This document shows, in pieces, positions 18,980 through 28,457 of a stretch of 64,000 bases of DNA. The stretch's first letter is position 1, and each line of letters starts with the position of its first letter. The notes below the pieces were generated by a model. That model had not been told where the DNA came from and ran no database searches. It was given only the letters and a program-made list of their open reading frames with translations. The stretch lies in the NCBI GenBank assembly GCA_016860845.1, contig BOKF01000010.1:1-64000 (forward strand). The letters are read 5' to 3'. The translations under genes were made by a program, and so were the position numbers. This DNA is from Chloroflexota bacterium (GTDB lineage: Bacteria; Chloroflexota; Anaerolineae; 4572-78; J111).

Positions 18980-19200
18980 GGAATAGTAGTAGTCCCGGTA
19001 ATGCTCGTCGTAGATTTTGATCAGGCGATCATAGTAGGCGAGGGTCGACTTTAGGCTGATGCCAACTAGGATACCGATGACTCTTTTTGCCGTGATCTCC
19101 TCTTCGGTCTAATCCTAACGGGTAAGAAATTCTCTCTGGTTACGTAAGGCAAAAAATTGGTCGTCAATGGCGCGAGAGATAGCCAGAAGACCGTCTCGAT
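18980..19200 (-). pseudogene. Degraded coding remnant of unknown family
   Basis: One minus-strand frame reads like protein over two stretches, SRAIDDQFFALRNQREFL and RLIKIYDEHYRDYYYS, separated by stop codons. There is no start and no recognisable family. This may be noise. Confidence 0.2.
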
Positions 19201-19207
19201 GATTGCT

Positions 19208-19456
19208 CTACCCTGCAGCCAACCGCTCAGCCACCGCTACAATCAGCGCCGACCATTCAGCGTCAAGGGTGAAATCATCCCACTTGAAATCGCCCCGACG
19301 CAAACTGTTTCGCACCCACAGCCCCAGGCCAAAATGTTGATCTCTAAACCAGGTGGGGTCATCTCGGTGGGCATTAACTTGCCCCAACGCTTCAAACGAG
19401 ATCTGGCGCAGCAGGTAGTCGATTGCTTCTTCTTTTTGGGTTTGATTGATGGCCAT
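19208..19456 (-). CDS. Small protein of DUF6794-like type
   Basis: The 82-residue acidic protein reads EAIDYLLRQISFEALGQVNA then DQHFGLGLWVRNSLRRG. This resembles the short DUF6794-type proteins (a two-helix unit followed by HFGLGMWIRN). The function is unknown. A GAGGAAT sequence precedes the ATG at 19456. It follows, with a 6-base gap, the stop of a 51-codon frame on the same strand, suggesting co-transcription. Confidence 0.55.
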   Translation of the reverse strand: MAINQTQKEEAIDYLLRQISFEALGQVNAHRDDPTWFRDQHFGLGLWVRNSLRRGDFKWDDFTLDAEWSALIVAVAERLAAG

Positions 19457-19462
19457 CCTGGT

Positions 19463-19618
19463 TTATTCCTCAAAAAAGTGGTTAACAACAATTAAAATTT
19501 GCGCATCTGCCTCCACGGTGATTTCCCGCACTAGCCATGAGCCTTTGCCATAGAACTGTCCTGTATTACCTTGATCTGGTCTTATATCCTTAGCGGCACG
19601 GTAGATTTTTGCTTTCAC
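19463..19618 (-). CDS. Short ORF of unknown function upstream of the DUF6794-like gene
   Basis: Fifty-one codons from a GTG at 19618 encode KIYRAAKDIRPDQGNTGQF, YGKGSWLVREITVEADAQIL and a hydrophobic IVVNHF end. An in-frame stop lies shortly upstream, so if this is the tail of a longer protein the front is lost. A pairing with the downstream 82-residue gene, as in small toxin-immunity sets, is possible but unproven. Confidence 0.3.
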   Translation of the reverse strand: MKAKIYRAAKDIRPDQGNTGQFYGKGSWLVREITVEADAQILIVVNHFFEE

Positions 19619-19674
19619 TTCGATTATTTGCTGTTCCTGAGGAGGTTATGTGGCTGCTACTAGAGATTTAATCT

Positions 19675-20118
19675 TCAATCGGCCGATCTCTTCCCGCGTT
19701 TCCTACGCTTACTTCGGACCATCCGCTCAAACCGGCCCATCAATTCGTCTCGCTCGGCCTCAGTCAGCCGCGCCTGTCCTGTCCGAGCATCTACCTCAAT
19801 CGTTGTCACCAAGGTTCCATCGCCACTGTAATGAAAGGGAACTTCCCAATGAGGCGTCGGCTCCTCAACCCATTCTGGATGACCCGCCCCCATAGGACAG
19901 CCGACCAGATCTTGTAAAACAGCTAGATTGGCCACCTTGCGAGCCTGGGCGGCAGAAATGTAATTGTGTTGATTCATCAACCAGCGGTAATGCTTAAACT
20001 CAGCCAGGGTAAGCATAACCAGAGGGGTTTTGGGATCCTTGAGGATTAGGGGTCGGCCGGTACTAACAATGGTGGCTTCTTGCCTGATGCCTTGCACAAA
20101 ATCTGCCCAATCTTGCAT
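19675..20118 (-). CDS. Phd/YefM antitoxin-like protein with C-terminal extension
   Basis: The 147-residue protein's first 55 residues (IRQEATIVSTGRPLILKDPK, LVMLTLAEFKHYRWLMN) resemble the Phd/YefM fold that binds operator DNA. The rest (EVPFHYSGDGTLVTTIEVDA and a basic RSKRRKRGKRS tail) is not typical of antitoxins. No obvious toxin is adjacent. The two short upstream-coordinate genes (19208-19618) are on the same strand and could be partners. The assignment is tentative. Confidence 0.45.
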   Translation of the reverse strand: MQDWADFVQGIRQEATIVSTGRPLILKDPKTPLVMLTLAEFKHYRWLMNQHNYISAAQARKVANLAVLQDLVGCPMGAGHPEWVEEPTPHWEVPFHYSGDGTLVTTIEVDARTGQARLTEAERDELMGRFERMVRSKRRKRGKRSAD

Positions 20119-20192
20119 AAATAACTCCTCGTCTAAGATATTCCAATATTAACCATTTAACTATCTTTTACCTTGAGCACCAATACCTAATA

Positions 20193-20711
20193 TTAGAATG
20201 GGTAGCCCTTAGCCCCTTGCAGCCCTTTTAAGCAGGAAATCTCGCCGATCATGTTATTCAAATGGCTGATCACCAAGGCATTCAAGCACCAACTTAGCGG
20301 CTTCTGGCCCAGACCTGCATTCGATAGATCAATCTGGCCACTCAGCGACTCGTCGGTCAATGAGGCCAGATAGTCGTTTGTCGCCGTGTATACTGCCTCA
20401 GCATATTGCCGGAAAGTCGGCAAGTCTACTTTCAGCCCCTGAGACGCCTCCAGAGTCATCTGAAATTGAGGATCGCTCACGCCGGTTTTGCCGGCCCACG
20501 TGCTGGCAAACAAAGGTGCGCCCCCCTTAAGCATCCCATTGATCACGCCGTCTTCTGCCAAGACTGCGTGCGCATAGATTGCCCCCAGGGGGTTGGCGAT
20601 ACCAGGAGGATGCCAATGGGCCTGCTCTGATGTGACATCGGCTGTCACCATTTCTAAAAACTCGTGAGCCCATTGGATGCCTTCTTGAAGAACTGAAATT
20701 GCCTTCATCAT
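20193..20711 (-). CDS. DinB-family protein
   Basis: The 172-residue protein is predicted to be helical throughout. The DinB pattern is visible: an early conserved stretch VTSEQAHWHPPGIANPLGAI then YAHAVLAEDGVINGML, where the first H is a candidate metal ligand, and a late ALVISHLNNMIGEIS giving the second His. DinB-like proteins form metal-binding four-helix bundles of mostly unknown reaction. The ATG at 20711 is preceded by TAAGGAGGTAAATG, a strong site. It is a different subgroup from the truncated DinB gene at 12369. Confidence 0.75.
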   Translation of the reverse strand: MMKAISVLQEGIQWAHEFLEMVTADVTSEQAHWHPPGIANPLGAIYAHAVLAEDGVINGMLKGGAPLFASTWAGKTGVSDPQFQMTLEASQGLKVDLPTFRQYAEAVYTATNDYLASLTDESLSGQIDLSNAGLGQKPLSWCLNALVISHLNNMIGEISCLKGLQGAKGYPF

Positions 20712-20819
20712 TTACCTCCTTAACTAGGTGTTGTATAATGGAATTGATTATCTTGGCCTTATTATAGCATACTCGCAAGTTTGACCCAGGCGGTCGAACG
20801 TCCTATAAGGGGTACGCAG

Positions 20820-21296
20820 ATGCGAAAAAAGATTATCGGTTCAGTCCCCAATAGCAGCTCACCCGCTAGCCAAGAAGGCTGGCTCGACCTCGAACGCCTG
20901 GCACAGGTCGAGCTCACCTCAGAAAATGCAGCTCACCCCATTGAGGCAGCCCTGGCGCCAGGGCTAGGGCCGGGTTGGCAGGCAGCCCAGCCTGGCGAGC
21001 AAACCATCCGCTTCCTGTTCGACGAGCCGCAGCGGCTGCGGCGGATCCACCTTATCTTCGATGAACGGGAGCGGGCCCGAACCCAAGAATTTGTGCTGCG
21101 CTGGTCGGCAGACAGCGGGCAGACTTACCGGGAGATTGTCCGCCAGCAGTACAACTTTAGCCCGCCCGGTACGGTGCGCGAGGTCGAGGATTACGGCGTC
21201 GAGCTTGAGGGGGTGACGATGCTGGAAGTGAGGATCGTGCCAGATATCAGTGGCGGCGATAGTTATGCGTCTCTGGCAATGATACGACTGGGATAG
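20820..21296 (+). CDS. Discoidin-like (F5/8 type C) carbohydrate-binding-type protein
   Basis: This single-domain protein of 158 residues starts at MRKKIIGSV. A beta-sandwich pattern is suggested by LDLERLAQVELTSEN, IRFLFDEPQRLRRIHLIFDE, QEFVLRWSADSGQTYREIV and VTMLEVRIVPDISGGD. The order resembles F5/8-type-C modules, which bind sugars or lipids. There is no signal peptide, so it is probably cytoplasmic. The frame is open from 20781, but the internal ATG gives the usual family N-terminus. No enzymatic residues are seen. Confidence 0.6.
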   Translation: MRKKIIGSVPNSSSPASQEGWLDLERLAQVELTSENAAHPIEAALAPGLGPGWQAAQPGEQTIRFLFDEPQRLRRIHLIFDERERARTQEFVLRWSADSGQTYREIVRQQYNFSPPGTVREVEDYGVELEGVTMLEVRIVPDISGGDSYASLAMIRLG

Positions 21297-21683
21297 GCGC
21301 CAGACGTGATCTCGGCGGGTGAAGGCGTTGGTCTGGCATACCGACTTGCCTGCCAACCTACTCCCTTTCGAATTGGCAGCCTGACTTTGCCGGCAAAATC
21401 AGCTAAGATTGGGGCTTATCGGGCTGGCATCAGGGGAGAAGGCATCCACCGGCAAAGCGGACGGCTTCGGCCTTATCGCAGATTCGCATCCTGTTCCTTA
21501 ACCAACCCACTGGAGAAAAACTAGGCCAAAGCTTTTCGCAGAAAAATCAGGAGCAAGAGACGCTCCGGCGGCCAAAATTCGTCCGTTCCACGCTGGGTAA
21601 CATCAGGGCTATGGCGCCCCATAAAGCGTGACTGAGCTTCATTCTGGGGCGGTGTTCCCTTAAAATCTGACAGGAGGTGTTGG
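21297..21683. other. Intergenic stretch without recognised features
   Basis: I find no supported gene, hairpin-plus-U terminator or repeat in these 387 bases apart from the AGGAGGT ribosome site directly before the next gene. Confidence 0.5.
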
Positions 21684-22508
21684 GTGCAAACTCAGGCAGA
21701 AAGAGGAACCACCTTTCGCGCACTCCATGAACGAGACAGGGCCTTCATCATCCCTAATCCGTGGGATGTGGGCACGGCGCGGCTGTTGGCCCAACTCGGC
21801 TTTGAGGCGCTCGCGACCACGAGCGGCGGCTATGCGTTTTCGGTCGGACAGCCAGATAACACGATTGACCGCGACGAGACTATGGCGCATGCCGCTAGCA
21901 TCGTTTCAGCCACCGACTTGCCCGTCAGTGCCGATCTGGGGAACGGTTTTGGGGATGATCCCACAACGGTCGCGGAAACCATCCGGCTCGCTGCGGGGGC
22001 AGGGCTGGTTGGCGGCTCGATCGAAGATGCCACCTACCGCTCGGATGATCCGATTTTCCCCTATGAGCTGGCCGTCGAGCGAGTTCGGGCTGCGGTGGAA
22101 GTAGCCCGCGCTCTGCCCTTTCCTTTCCTGCTCACGGCGCGGGCAGAGAACTACCTTGTTGGCCGGCCTGACCTCAAGGACACCATCAAGCGTCTTCAGG
22201 CTTATCAGGAGGCCGGGGCGGATGTGCTGTATGCGCCAGCCCTGAGGAGCAAGGACGACATTGCCGCAGTAGTCAGCTCGGTTGATCGGCCGGTAAACGT
22301 GGTGATGGGACTGCAAGGTGTGCAGTTGAGCCTGGCTGAACTTGCGGCGCTGGGGGTCAAGCGCATCAGCACTGGGACCGCGCTCTCGCGGGCCGCCCTC
22401 GGCGCCTTTCTACGGGCGGCCCAAGAAATGCGAGACTCCGGCACCTTTGCTTTCGCGGCTGAGGCTGTAAGCTATCGGGAGATCAACGCCATGTTAGGGC
22501 ATAATTGA
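21684..22508 (+). CDS. Isocitrate lyase/PEP mutase-family enzyme
   Basis: The 274-residue TIM-barrel enzyme belongs to the superfamily that makes or breaks C-C or P-C bonds on oxaloacetate-like substrates. Residues FIIPNPWDVGTARLLAQLGF, TSGGYAFSVG, LPVSADLGNGFGDDP, GGSIEDAT and LTARAENYLVG match its signature order, with Asp and Glu ligands for Mg. The classic KKCGH-type loop of isocitrate lyase is absent, as usual in the short 2-methylisocitrate lyase/PEP-mutase-like branch. The precise substrate is unknown. The start is GTG, with AGGAGGT nine bases before it. Confidence 0.85.
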   Translation: MQTQAERGTTFRALHERDRAFIIPNPWDVGTARLLAQLGFEALATTSGGYAFSVGQPDNTIDRDETMAHAASIVSATDLPVSADLGNGFGDDPTTVAETIRLAAGAGLVGGSIEDATYRSDDPIFPYELAVERVRAAVEVARALPFPFLLTARAENYLVGRPDLKDTIKRLQAYQEAGADVLYAPALRSKDDIAAVVSSVDRPVNVVMGLQGVQLSLAELAALGVKRISTGTALSRAALGAFLRAAQEMRDSGTFAFAAEAVSYREINAMLGHN

Positions 22509-22650
22509 GCCTACCCTCTGTCCGAGTTATTACCTGGTCGCCGTCCAACCCCATATCCGATTCGGACACCTTCACGCTTTGGGCGTAAACGTGCCACAGG
22601 AAACAGCGCCAGGGCCTGACGAATTAAAACTTGACAGGTTTCGAGTGGCC

Positions 22651-25600
22651 CTATCCCTCGTCTACAACCTTGGCCAGCTGCTCCACTTGTAGCCAAGCTG
22701 TACCAAAGGCATCGCTCAGCCAGCGGCCCTGCACTTGGACGGGCTGCCAGGGCGAGGGCGCTTTGAGCGACTCAGCGCCCCGGGCCAGCACAAAGGTTTG
22801 GCCATCGCCCAGATAGAATCCCTCTCCGCCGGTCCAGCCGGGCAGACGGTAGCCGGCAACGAACACCGGTAGTCCGGCCCGACCAGGCAACTCCGCCAGT
22901 GGGACGGTCTGTGAAGGGTGGGTTGGCACGGTCTCCAGCGGGTGAACGCTGACTGGCAGGCCCAGGACAAAACGTTCCCAGGCCAGGCGCTGGGCCGGCG
23001 ATTCGGGCGGAACCGCCGGGCGGTCAAAAGAGAAGGTCAATTGCAGCGCGCTGCCAGCCTGGCCCATCTCGGCTAACTCGGCCAGCAGCGCCGCCCGGCT
23101 GTCCCCCAGGCCGTCCAGCGCCCCGCATTGGACGAGGTGGGTGACTTCTTTGGGCTGCAATGCTACCCGCGCCAATAGGTCCCGGAGACCCGTGAAGGGC
23201 TGCTGCCGGCGGGCTGCAATGATGGCTTTGATGGCTTCCCGGCGTAAATCCCGGACTTGCCCTAGGCCCATCCACAGGACGTTTGGCGCTTGCTCAGGCG
23301 AAAGGGTGAAGTCGGCGCGGCTGTGATTGATGTGGGGCGGCCCGACCGCGATACCCAGACGAACGGCCTCGGCCAAGTAGATGGCCTGGTGGTGAAAGCC
23401 ACCGGGGGTGGCCAGCCGGGTGCAGAGCAGTTCCGCCGGCCAATGGGTTTTCAAATAAGCCAGGCGATAGCTGACGTCGGCGTAGGCCGTCGCGTGCCCC
23501 TGATTGAAACCATACCCGCTGAAGGCGGCGACCTGTTCCCACAACGTCTCGGCTTGTTTTAGGTTAAAAGCCGGCCCGTCCGGGGCAGGCCGCTGGCAGC
23601 CTTGAATGAAGGCCTGCCGCATTCGGGTCATTTCCTCGGCCTGGAACTTGCTCATCCCCCGCCGCAGGTGGTCGGCCTGCTCCCAGCTCAACCCGGCGAT
23701 TTCGGTGGCTAGCCGCAAGATCTGTTCCTGAAAGAGCAGCACGCCCCGGGTCGAGCCCAGGATCGGGGCCAGGGCCGGATGCAGAAACGAGACTGCTTCT
23801 TCACCCCGGTAACGACGCACAAATTGGCGGGCCATTCCGCCCATCGCCGGCCCCGGCTTGAAGAAGGCATTGGCCACGGCCAGGTCGCGGACCGAGCTGG
23901 CCCGCAGCTGTCGTAGTGTTTTCCGCGCGCCCTCCGACTCGCATTGGAAGACACCAATGGTGTCAGCCCGGGCCAGCAGCTCGCCGGTTTGGGGATCATC
24001 CAGGGGAATGTCGGCCGGGTCAAAGCCAATAGCATGGCGGTCCCGAATCAGTTCGGCCGTATCGGCGATGACCGTCAGGGCGCTTATGCCCAACAGGTCG
24101 AGCTTAGGCAGGCCTAAGGCCTCGACATCCTGGTGGTCAAATTGAGTGATCAGGAAGCCCTTGGGCGCCCACTGCACCGGGACCACGTCGGTCAGCGGGC
24201 CGGGGGTGATCACCAGGCCACCAGGATGGACACTCAGGTGGTCCGGCTGGCCCAGCAGGCTGTAAGCCTGGCGGATGATTTCCTTGTGGCGGGGATCGGT
24301 GAGCTGGGCCACAATTTCCTTGACGGAGCGGCGCTCCCGCCGGCGGGGATCGGGATGCCACTCCCGTGGCAGCAGCGCCACTAGCGGCTTGATCTGGGCC
24401 TCGTCCAAGCCGTAGGCTTTGGCCGTCTCGCGAACTGCCGACTTGGGCCGCATGGTGCTGAAGGTTGCGACCAGGGCGACTTTTTCAGGGCCGTAGGTGC
24501 GGCGGACATACTCCAGTACGTTGTCCCGGCGGCGACTGCAAAAATCCAAATCGATGTCCGGCGGGTTTGAGCGGGCCGGGTTCAGAAACCGTTCAAACAG
24601 GAGGTCGTGGGCGATGGGGTCCACGCTGGTGATGCCGGTACAGTACGCCACCAGGGAGTTGGCCACGCTGCCGCGGGTACTGACCGGCACGCCTTCCTGG
24701 CGGGCGAAGGCCACGATGTCGGCCACGATCAGAAACAGCGGGGCGTAGCCGTGCCGGGCGATGGCCGCCAGTTCGTGCTGCAAGCGGCGCCGGACCTCGG
24801 GCGGCGCCTCCGTCCCATACCGTTCAGCCATCCCCTCCTCAGCCAAACCAACCAGACGGTCGTCCGGGGTCTGGCCGGTGGGCAGGTTGAGCGCGGGCCA
24901 GATGGGGCGGCCATCGGGCAGGGCCGGACCGCAGCGAGCCGCGATTTCGGCCACAGTGGTCACGGCCTCCGGGAAATTGGCAAAGCGGCGCGCTATCTCG
25001 TCCGGGCTGAGCCAGTGCAGCTCCAGGGTCGGGTCGTCCGGCGGCAGTTCCTCGAGCCGGCAGTTGCGGTCAATTGCCGCCAGCAGGCGGAGTTTGGCCC
25101 GATCCTGCCGGGTCAGGCAGTAGACCGGCTGCACGGCGGCGCAGGGCAGGCCCACTTGCTGTCCCAATGTAACCATCTCCCGGGCCACAGGTTCATCAGC
25201 AGCCGTGTGCAGTTCCAGGCTCAGCCAGGTATTTTCGCCATAAACGTCGGCCAGCCGTCGGGCATAGTCCCGCGCGGCCGCTTCATCTCCCGCCCGGAGC
25301 AGCCGCTCGACCCAGCCCCGCCGGCCGCCGCTTAAGCCAATCAACCCCTCTCGGTGTTCCGCCAACGCCGCCCAATTCAGCCCTTGGGCGGCCAGGTGTT
25401 TCCGTTCCGGGCTACTTTGGATGAGCGAGGACAGGCGGCACAAGGAGCGATAGCCGGTCGGGCTGGTGGCCAGCAGCACTAGGTGGCCAGGCTCTTTTTC
25501 AGCGGCGAGACTCGGCCACGCTTCAGCAGCGACGGTGACGGTCAGGCCGACGATGGCCTGGAGTCCGGCGGCCTGGCAGGCCCGATGAAAGGCCAGCACG

Positions 25601-25743
25601 CCGTAAAGGACGTTGGTATCGGTCAGGGCCAGGTGGGTCATCCCCTCGGCGGTGGCACGAGTTACTAGATCAGTCACTGACAGAGTGCTGCCCAGCAGGG
25701 TGTAATACGAATGGGTTTCCAGGTGGGTAAAGCTAGAACTCAA
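22651..25743 (-). CDS. dnaE: DNA polymerase III alpha subunit, short DnaE type
   Basis: The 1030-residue family-C replicative or translesion polymerase has an N-terminal PHP domain (1-270). It starts THLETHSYYTLLG and has ALTDTNVLYG, where most active PHP domains keep ALTDH. The palm has the catalytic pair in PPDIDLDFCSRRRD near residue 395 and a third Asp region in LPKLDLLGISALT. Fingers include KPGPAMGGMARQFVRRYRG and GYGFNQGHATAYADVSYRLA. A C-terminal OB-like domain follows. The long tau/clamp-binding tail of standard DnaE is missing, and the length fits DnaE2/ImuC-like enzymes. The start is TTG with GAGG five bases before it. No imuA/imuB genes are near, so an error-prone role is only possible. 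Confidence 0.88.
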   Translation of the reverse strand: MSSSFTHLETHSYYTLLGSTLSVTDLVTRATAEGMTHLALTDTNVLYGVLAFHRACQAAGLQAIVGLTVTVAAEAWPSLAAEKEPGHLVLLATSPTGYRSLCRLSSLIQSSPERKHLAAQGLNWAALAEHREGLIGLSGGRRGWVERLLRAGDEAAARDYARRLADVYGENTWLSLELHTAADEPVAREMVTLGQQVGLPCAAVQPVYCLTRQDRAKLRLLAAIDRNCRLEELPPDDPTLELHWLSPDEIARRFANFPEAVTTVAEIAARCGPALPDGRPIWPALNLPTGQTPDDRLVGLAEEGMAERYGTEAPPEVRRRLQHELAAIARHGYAPLFLIVADIVAFARQEGVPVSTRGSVANSLVAYCTGITSVDPIAHDLLFERFLNPARSNPPDIDLDFCSRRRDNVLEYVRRTYGPEKVALVATFSTMRPKSAVRETAKAYGLDEAQIKPLVALLPREWHPDPRRRERRSVKEIVAQLTDPRHKEIIRQAYSLLGQPDHLSVHPGGLVITPGPLTDVVPVQWAPKGFLITQFDHQDVEALGLPKLDLLGISALTVIADTAELIRDRHAIGFDPADIPLDDPQTGELLARADTIGVFQCESEGARKTLRQLRASSVRDLAVANAFFKPGPAMGGMARQFVRRYRGEEAVSFLHPALAPILGSTRGVLLFQEQILRLATEIAGLSWEQADHLRRGMSKFQAEEMTRMRQAFIQGCQRPAPDGPAFNLKQAETLWEQVAAFSGYGFNQGHATAYADVSYRLAYLKTHWPAELLCTRLATPGGFHHQAIYLAEAVRLGIAVGPPHINHSRADFTLSPEQAPNVLWMGLGQVRDLRREAIKAIIAARRQQPFTGLRDLLARVALQPKEVTHLVQCGALDGLGDSRAALLAELAEMGQAGSALQLTFSFDRPAVPPESPAQRLAWERFVLGLPVSVHPLETVPTHPSQTVPLAELPGRAGLPVFVAGYRLPGWTGGEGFYLGDGQTFVLARGAESLKAPSPWQPVQVQGRWLSDAFGTAWLQVEQLAKVVDEG

Positions 25744-25901
25744 ATTTGCCTCACTTCGAGTGAAAATTAAATATTATGAACCGATAGCCTTCAGGTATAA
25801 CCATCACGTAGGGCGAGTGGTAGGGGAAGCTTTTAGGCTGGGCGCCAGTTCAGCGCCCTGAGCTATCCTGGCGCTTACACGACTGATGGTATTTGCAGAT
25901 C

Positions 25902-27929
25902 CTATCTCCCTGGCCTGGATGCTAAAATAGCTGAGAGGACATCATCTAAAGGATGACCATCGGGCATGATAATTCTCGGCAGATCGGGGTCATAATACAG
26001 AGGATTGTGCCAGCCAGGGCAATACCGCACCTCATTGTCGCTGGCCCAGACAATCAGTCCCTCCAGACTGAAAGGAGGCACCCTCTTTTTTCCCCTGATT
26101 TTATCATCTGACAGATCTTCTACAAACTGTTGCAAGAACTTGTAAGCTTCTTGTGGACCGGTCAGGGCATGTTCCTTGGTGTCCAGGCCCACTTTAAATG
26201 TAAGAATGACCGGCGGCTCGTCCGGGTTGGGTTTGATCAACTGCCAGATCCAGGCTGTGCGTTCGCTAAAGAAATCGATCACCCGGCTTTCTTGTTCACA
26301 GAACGGACAAATCAGAGAGAGTTTCTTGAGGAAACCATCGGCGGTCGTTTCTTTTTTGATCGCCCGCTTATAGTCCTCCAGGCTTTGCTGGCAGAAAGGA
26401 CAGATAAAGTAGGGGGTCGATGCAATAGGCTTGGGGAGGAGGTCTCTCCCTAAAAACGGATCAGCCTCGTTTTCACCGGTCGCCTGCCGCTCTAAATAGA
26501 CCGTGCGCATCACGTGCCAAAAGGCCCGTTTGCCTTCAGGGGTGAGAATCGAAAAAACAGAGGTCAGGTAGATCAGGGCATCGTCGTCAGGATTCCCTCG
26601 GAGCGCAATCCAGGTCCACCAGCCCCATGCTTCATTACTAAATACGTTGGTCAGATACATCAACTGATAGCTGGGGACCGTGGCCAGTAAATGAGACACC
26701 AGGTGACAGGCCAGTTGGAAATTGAAATCATCGACACTTTTCCGGCTCAATGAATCAAGAAAGTTAAGGATATCTACGCGTTGAGTAAACTCGACCGAGA
26801 CGACGTTGGAGGCATTGAATTCGATCAGGTCAAGGGTGGCCTCAGAAATGTGTTGCCTGGGCACCTGGCAGCAAAAATCCTCGATCAACTCCAGATATCT
26901 GGCGGCGGCTGTCTTGTGTTTGAAGGTGATTGTGTTTTGGTCCAGCAATGAGACTTTGTGCCACATCACCCTGGCTTCAAACGCGCTGAGCTGGTAAGCC
27001 TCCATCAGGTCGGCCAGCAGGCTAAAGCCATTGTCAGCTTCTTTTTCTTCCAGAGCCCGCGCGTGATCTTCGGCGGAAAAGAAAACGTAGCAGGTGGTTG
27101 GCTGGCGCTTGAGAGCCCGCTTGACTCGAGCGTGAATGGGTTTGGTATCGAAGGGAAACCAGAGCTGCCGAGGTTCGTATTTGAATTTGAACCGCACTTT
27201 TTGCAGGACGCGTATAGTAGAGACCGTGTTTATCTCCAGGAAAGGTAACTTCTCGGCCAGGGCCAGGATACAGGCGTGAAGCTGCTTTTCGAAACGCGCC
27301 AGTGTTTGTGAGGGATCCAGCTTGCGATAAATCTCGGACCGGAGGTTGGCAAAGACGACAGCTTCGCTGTAATAGACGGTCAGATGAGCTGCCTCTTCCA
27401 GGGTCAGCCCACTTTTCACCAGCGGCTCATTGCTTTTTTGTTTCAGCGCTGACCAGGGGAGGGGTAGACCCATCCAGGCAAAAAGAAGGGGTGGGAATAT
27501 GTGGTACAGCTCCGCCAGAGACAGGAGGATGCTCGGAAACGTGTCAGGCTGGATGAAACTGAAATGGTTTTTCTGTTCGGCCAGGTTGAGCCACCGCACC
27601 GAAATCAAGCCACGGGTCGCCTGCTCGATATCGGCCGGACTGAGGCCTTTCATTTCCCGCCAGGTTTTCAAGTGACGGACCAGGGCCAGCAGGGAGACCT
27701 GGTTTCTTTTGAAAAAGTGGCTGGCCTGGATCTGGGCTTGGCTATAAGTGCGGTTGGTCCGGCTGACTTTGAACCATTCCAAATAGGCCAGGGTTAGGGC
27801 AGCGTCGGTATCGGTCAGGGTCGCGGGATCACAATTGGCTCCGCTAAATTCATAAACCCCATGAGGCGATGGGTAGGTCGGCTCGATGTAAAAAGCAGTG
27901 GGTTCAGTTCTGTAATGATGATAGATCAT
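25902..27929 (-). CDS. Orphan protein of 675 residues with two zinc-knuckle pairs
   Basis: I do not recognise a family. The protein begins MIYHHYRTEPTAFYIEP. It is rich in predicted helices over residues 40-480, and then shows two CxxC pairs, CPFCQQ near 509 and CPFCEQ near 540, likely one zinc site. The last 100 residues are a beta-rich segment (VWASDNEVRYCPGWHNPLYY). No membrane helix or signal peptide is evident. It is followed on the same strand by a DnaE-type polymerase gene about 160 bp away, and preceded by a small membrane protein and another orphan. A DNA-related role is conceivable but not shown. Confidence 0.6.
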   Translation of the reverse strand: MIYHHYRTEPTAFYIEPTYPSPHGVYEFSGANCDPATLTDTDAALTLAYLEWFKVSRTNRTYSQAQIQASHFFKRNQVSLLALVRHLKTWREMKGLSPADIEQATRGLISVRWLNLAEQKNHFSFIQPDTFPSILLSLAELYHIFPPLLFAWMGLPLPWSALKQKSNEPLVKSGLTLEEAAHLTVYYSEAVVFANLRSEIYRKLDPSQTLARFEKQLHACILALAEKLPFLEINTVSTIRVLQKVRFKFKYEPRQLWFPFDTKPIHARVKRALKRQPTTCYVFFSAEDHARALEEKEADNGFSLLADLMEAYQLSAFEARVMWHKVSLLDQNTITFKHKTAAARYLELIEDFCCQVPRQHISEATLDLIEFNASNVVSVEFTQRVDILNFLDSLSRKSVDDFNFQLACHLVSHLLATVPSYQLMYLTNVFSNEAWGWWTWIALRGNPDDDALIYLTSVFSILTPEGKRAFWHVMRTVYLERQATGENEADPFLGRDLLPKPIASTPYFICPFCQQSLEDYKRAIKKETTADGFLKKLSLICPFCEQESRVIDFFSERTAWIWQLIKPNPDEPPVILTFKVGLDTKEHALTGPQEAYKFLQQFVEDLSDDKIRGKKRVPPFSLEGLIVWASDNEVRYCPGWHNPLYYDPDLPRIIMPDGHPLDDVLSAILASRPGR

Positions 27930-28016
27930 AGTTGACGATTTAGTCCTTGCCGGCCGTTATCTCTCTAAACCAAGACAAGCTGGGTCTGGCTTAAGCTTGC
28001 TACTCCAGGACAGAGC

Positions 28017-28199
28017 TTACGCTTCCCGCAAAATCTCCGGTGTTGGCGTAGGTGACTGGCGAGGTCCACTTTGCACCAGCGGCCATACCAGCGTCACCAG
28101 CAGCGCCAGAATGAGCAGCAGCGTGATCAGCACCGTCAGCAGCCCAGGTTTATATCCTCGCAGTGTAGCTTCGTCATCCGGTGGTTGTTCCGGCCACAT
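28017..28199 (-). CDS. Small single-pass membrane protein
   Basis: The 60-residue frame has a polar N-terminus (MWPEQPPDDEATLRGYKPG), one strong membrane helix (LLTVLITLLLILALLVTLVW) and a Pro/Thr-rich tail. The composition is typical of small inner-membrane proteins with an exposed tail. There is no family match. It lies between two orphan genes on the same strand. Confidence 0.5.
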   Translation of the reverse strand: MWPEQPPDDEATLRGYKPGLLTVLITLLLILALLVTLVWPLVQSGPRQSPTPTPEILREA

Positions 28200-28457
28200 C
28201 GTCAGCCTCAGTTACCTTTGATTATGATGGGCGAGTATAGCCTGTCGTCTTCTCTGGTAGCTTACCGCTGGTCAGAACCCAATCGTGCCAGAACACATCG
28301 GCCAGGTAATTATACGCCGATGCGGATTTCACCCGCACCGCCAACTCCCGGCTAGCCTTTGATGAGTTCTCCAAACCGCTAACACTGCCCACCTGTACGT
28401 AGCCATTGCCGCCTGCTTTGACCAACACCCTCATACCTCGATTAATCGAGAAAGAAG

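Noticed and set aside
24607..25335. 242-codon plus-strand ORF inside dnaE
   Set aside because: It is an antisense shadow in GC-rich coding DNA. The dnaE frame has clear catalytic motifs.
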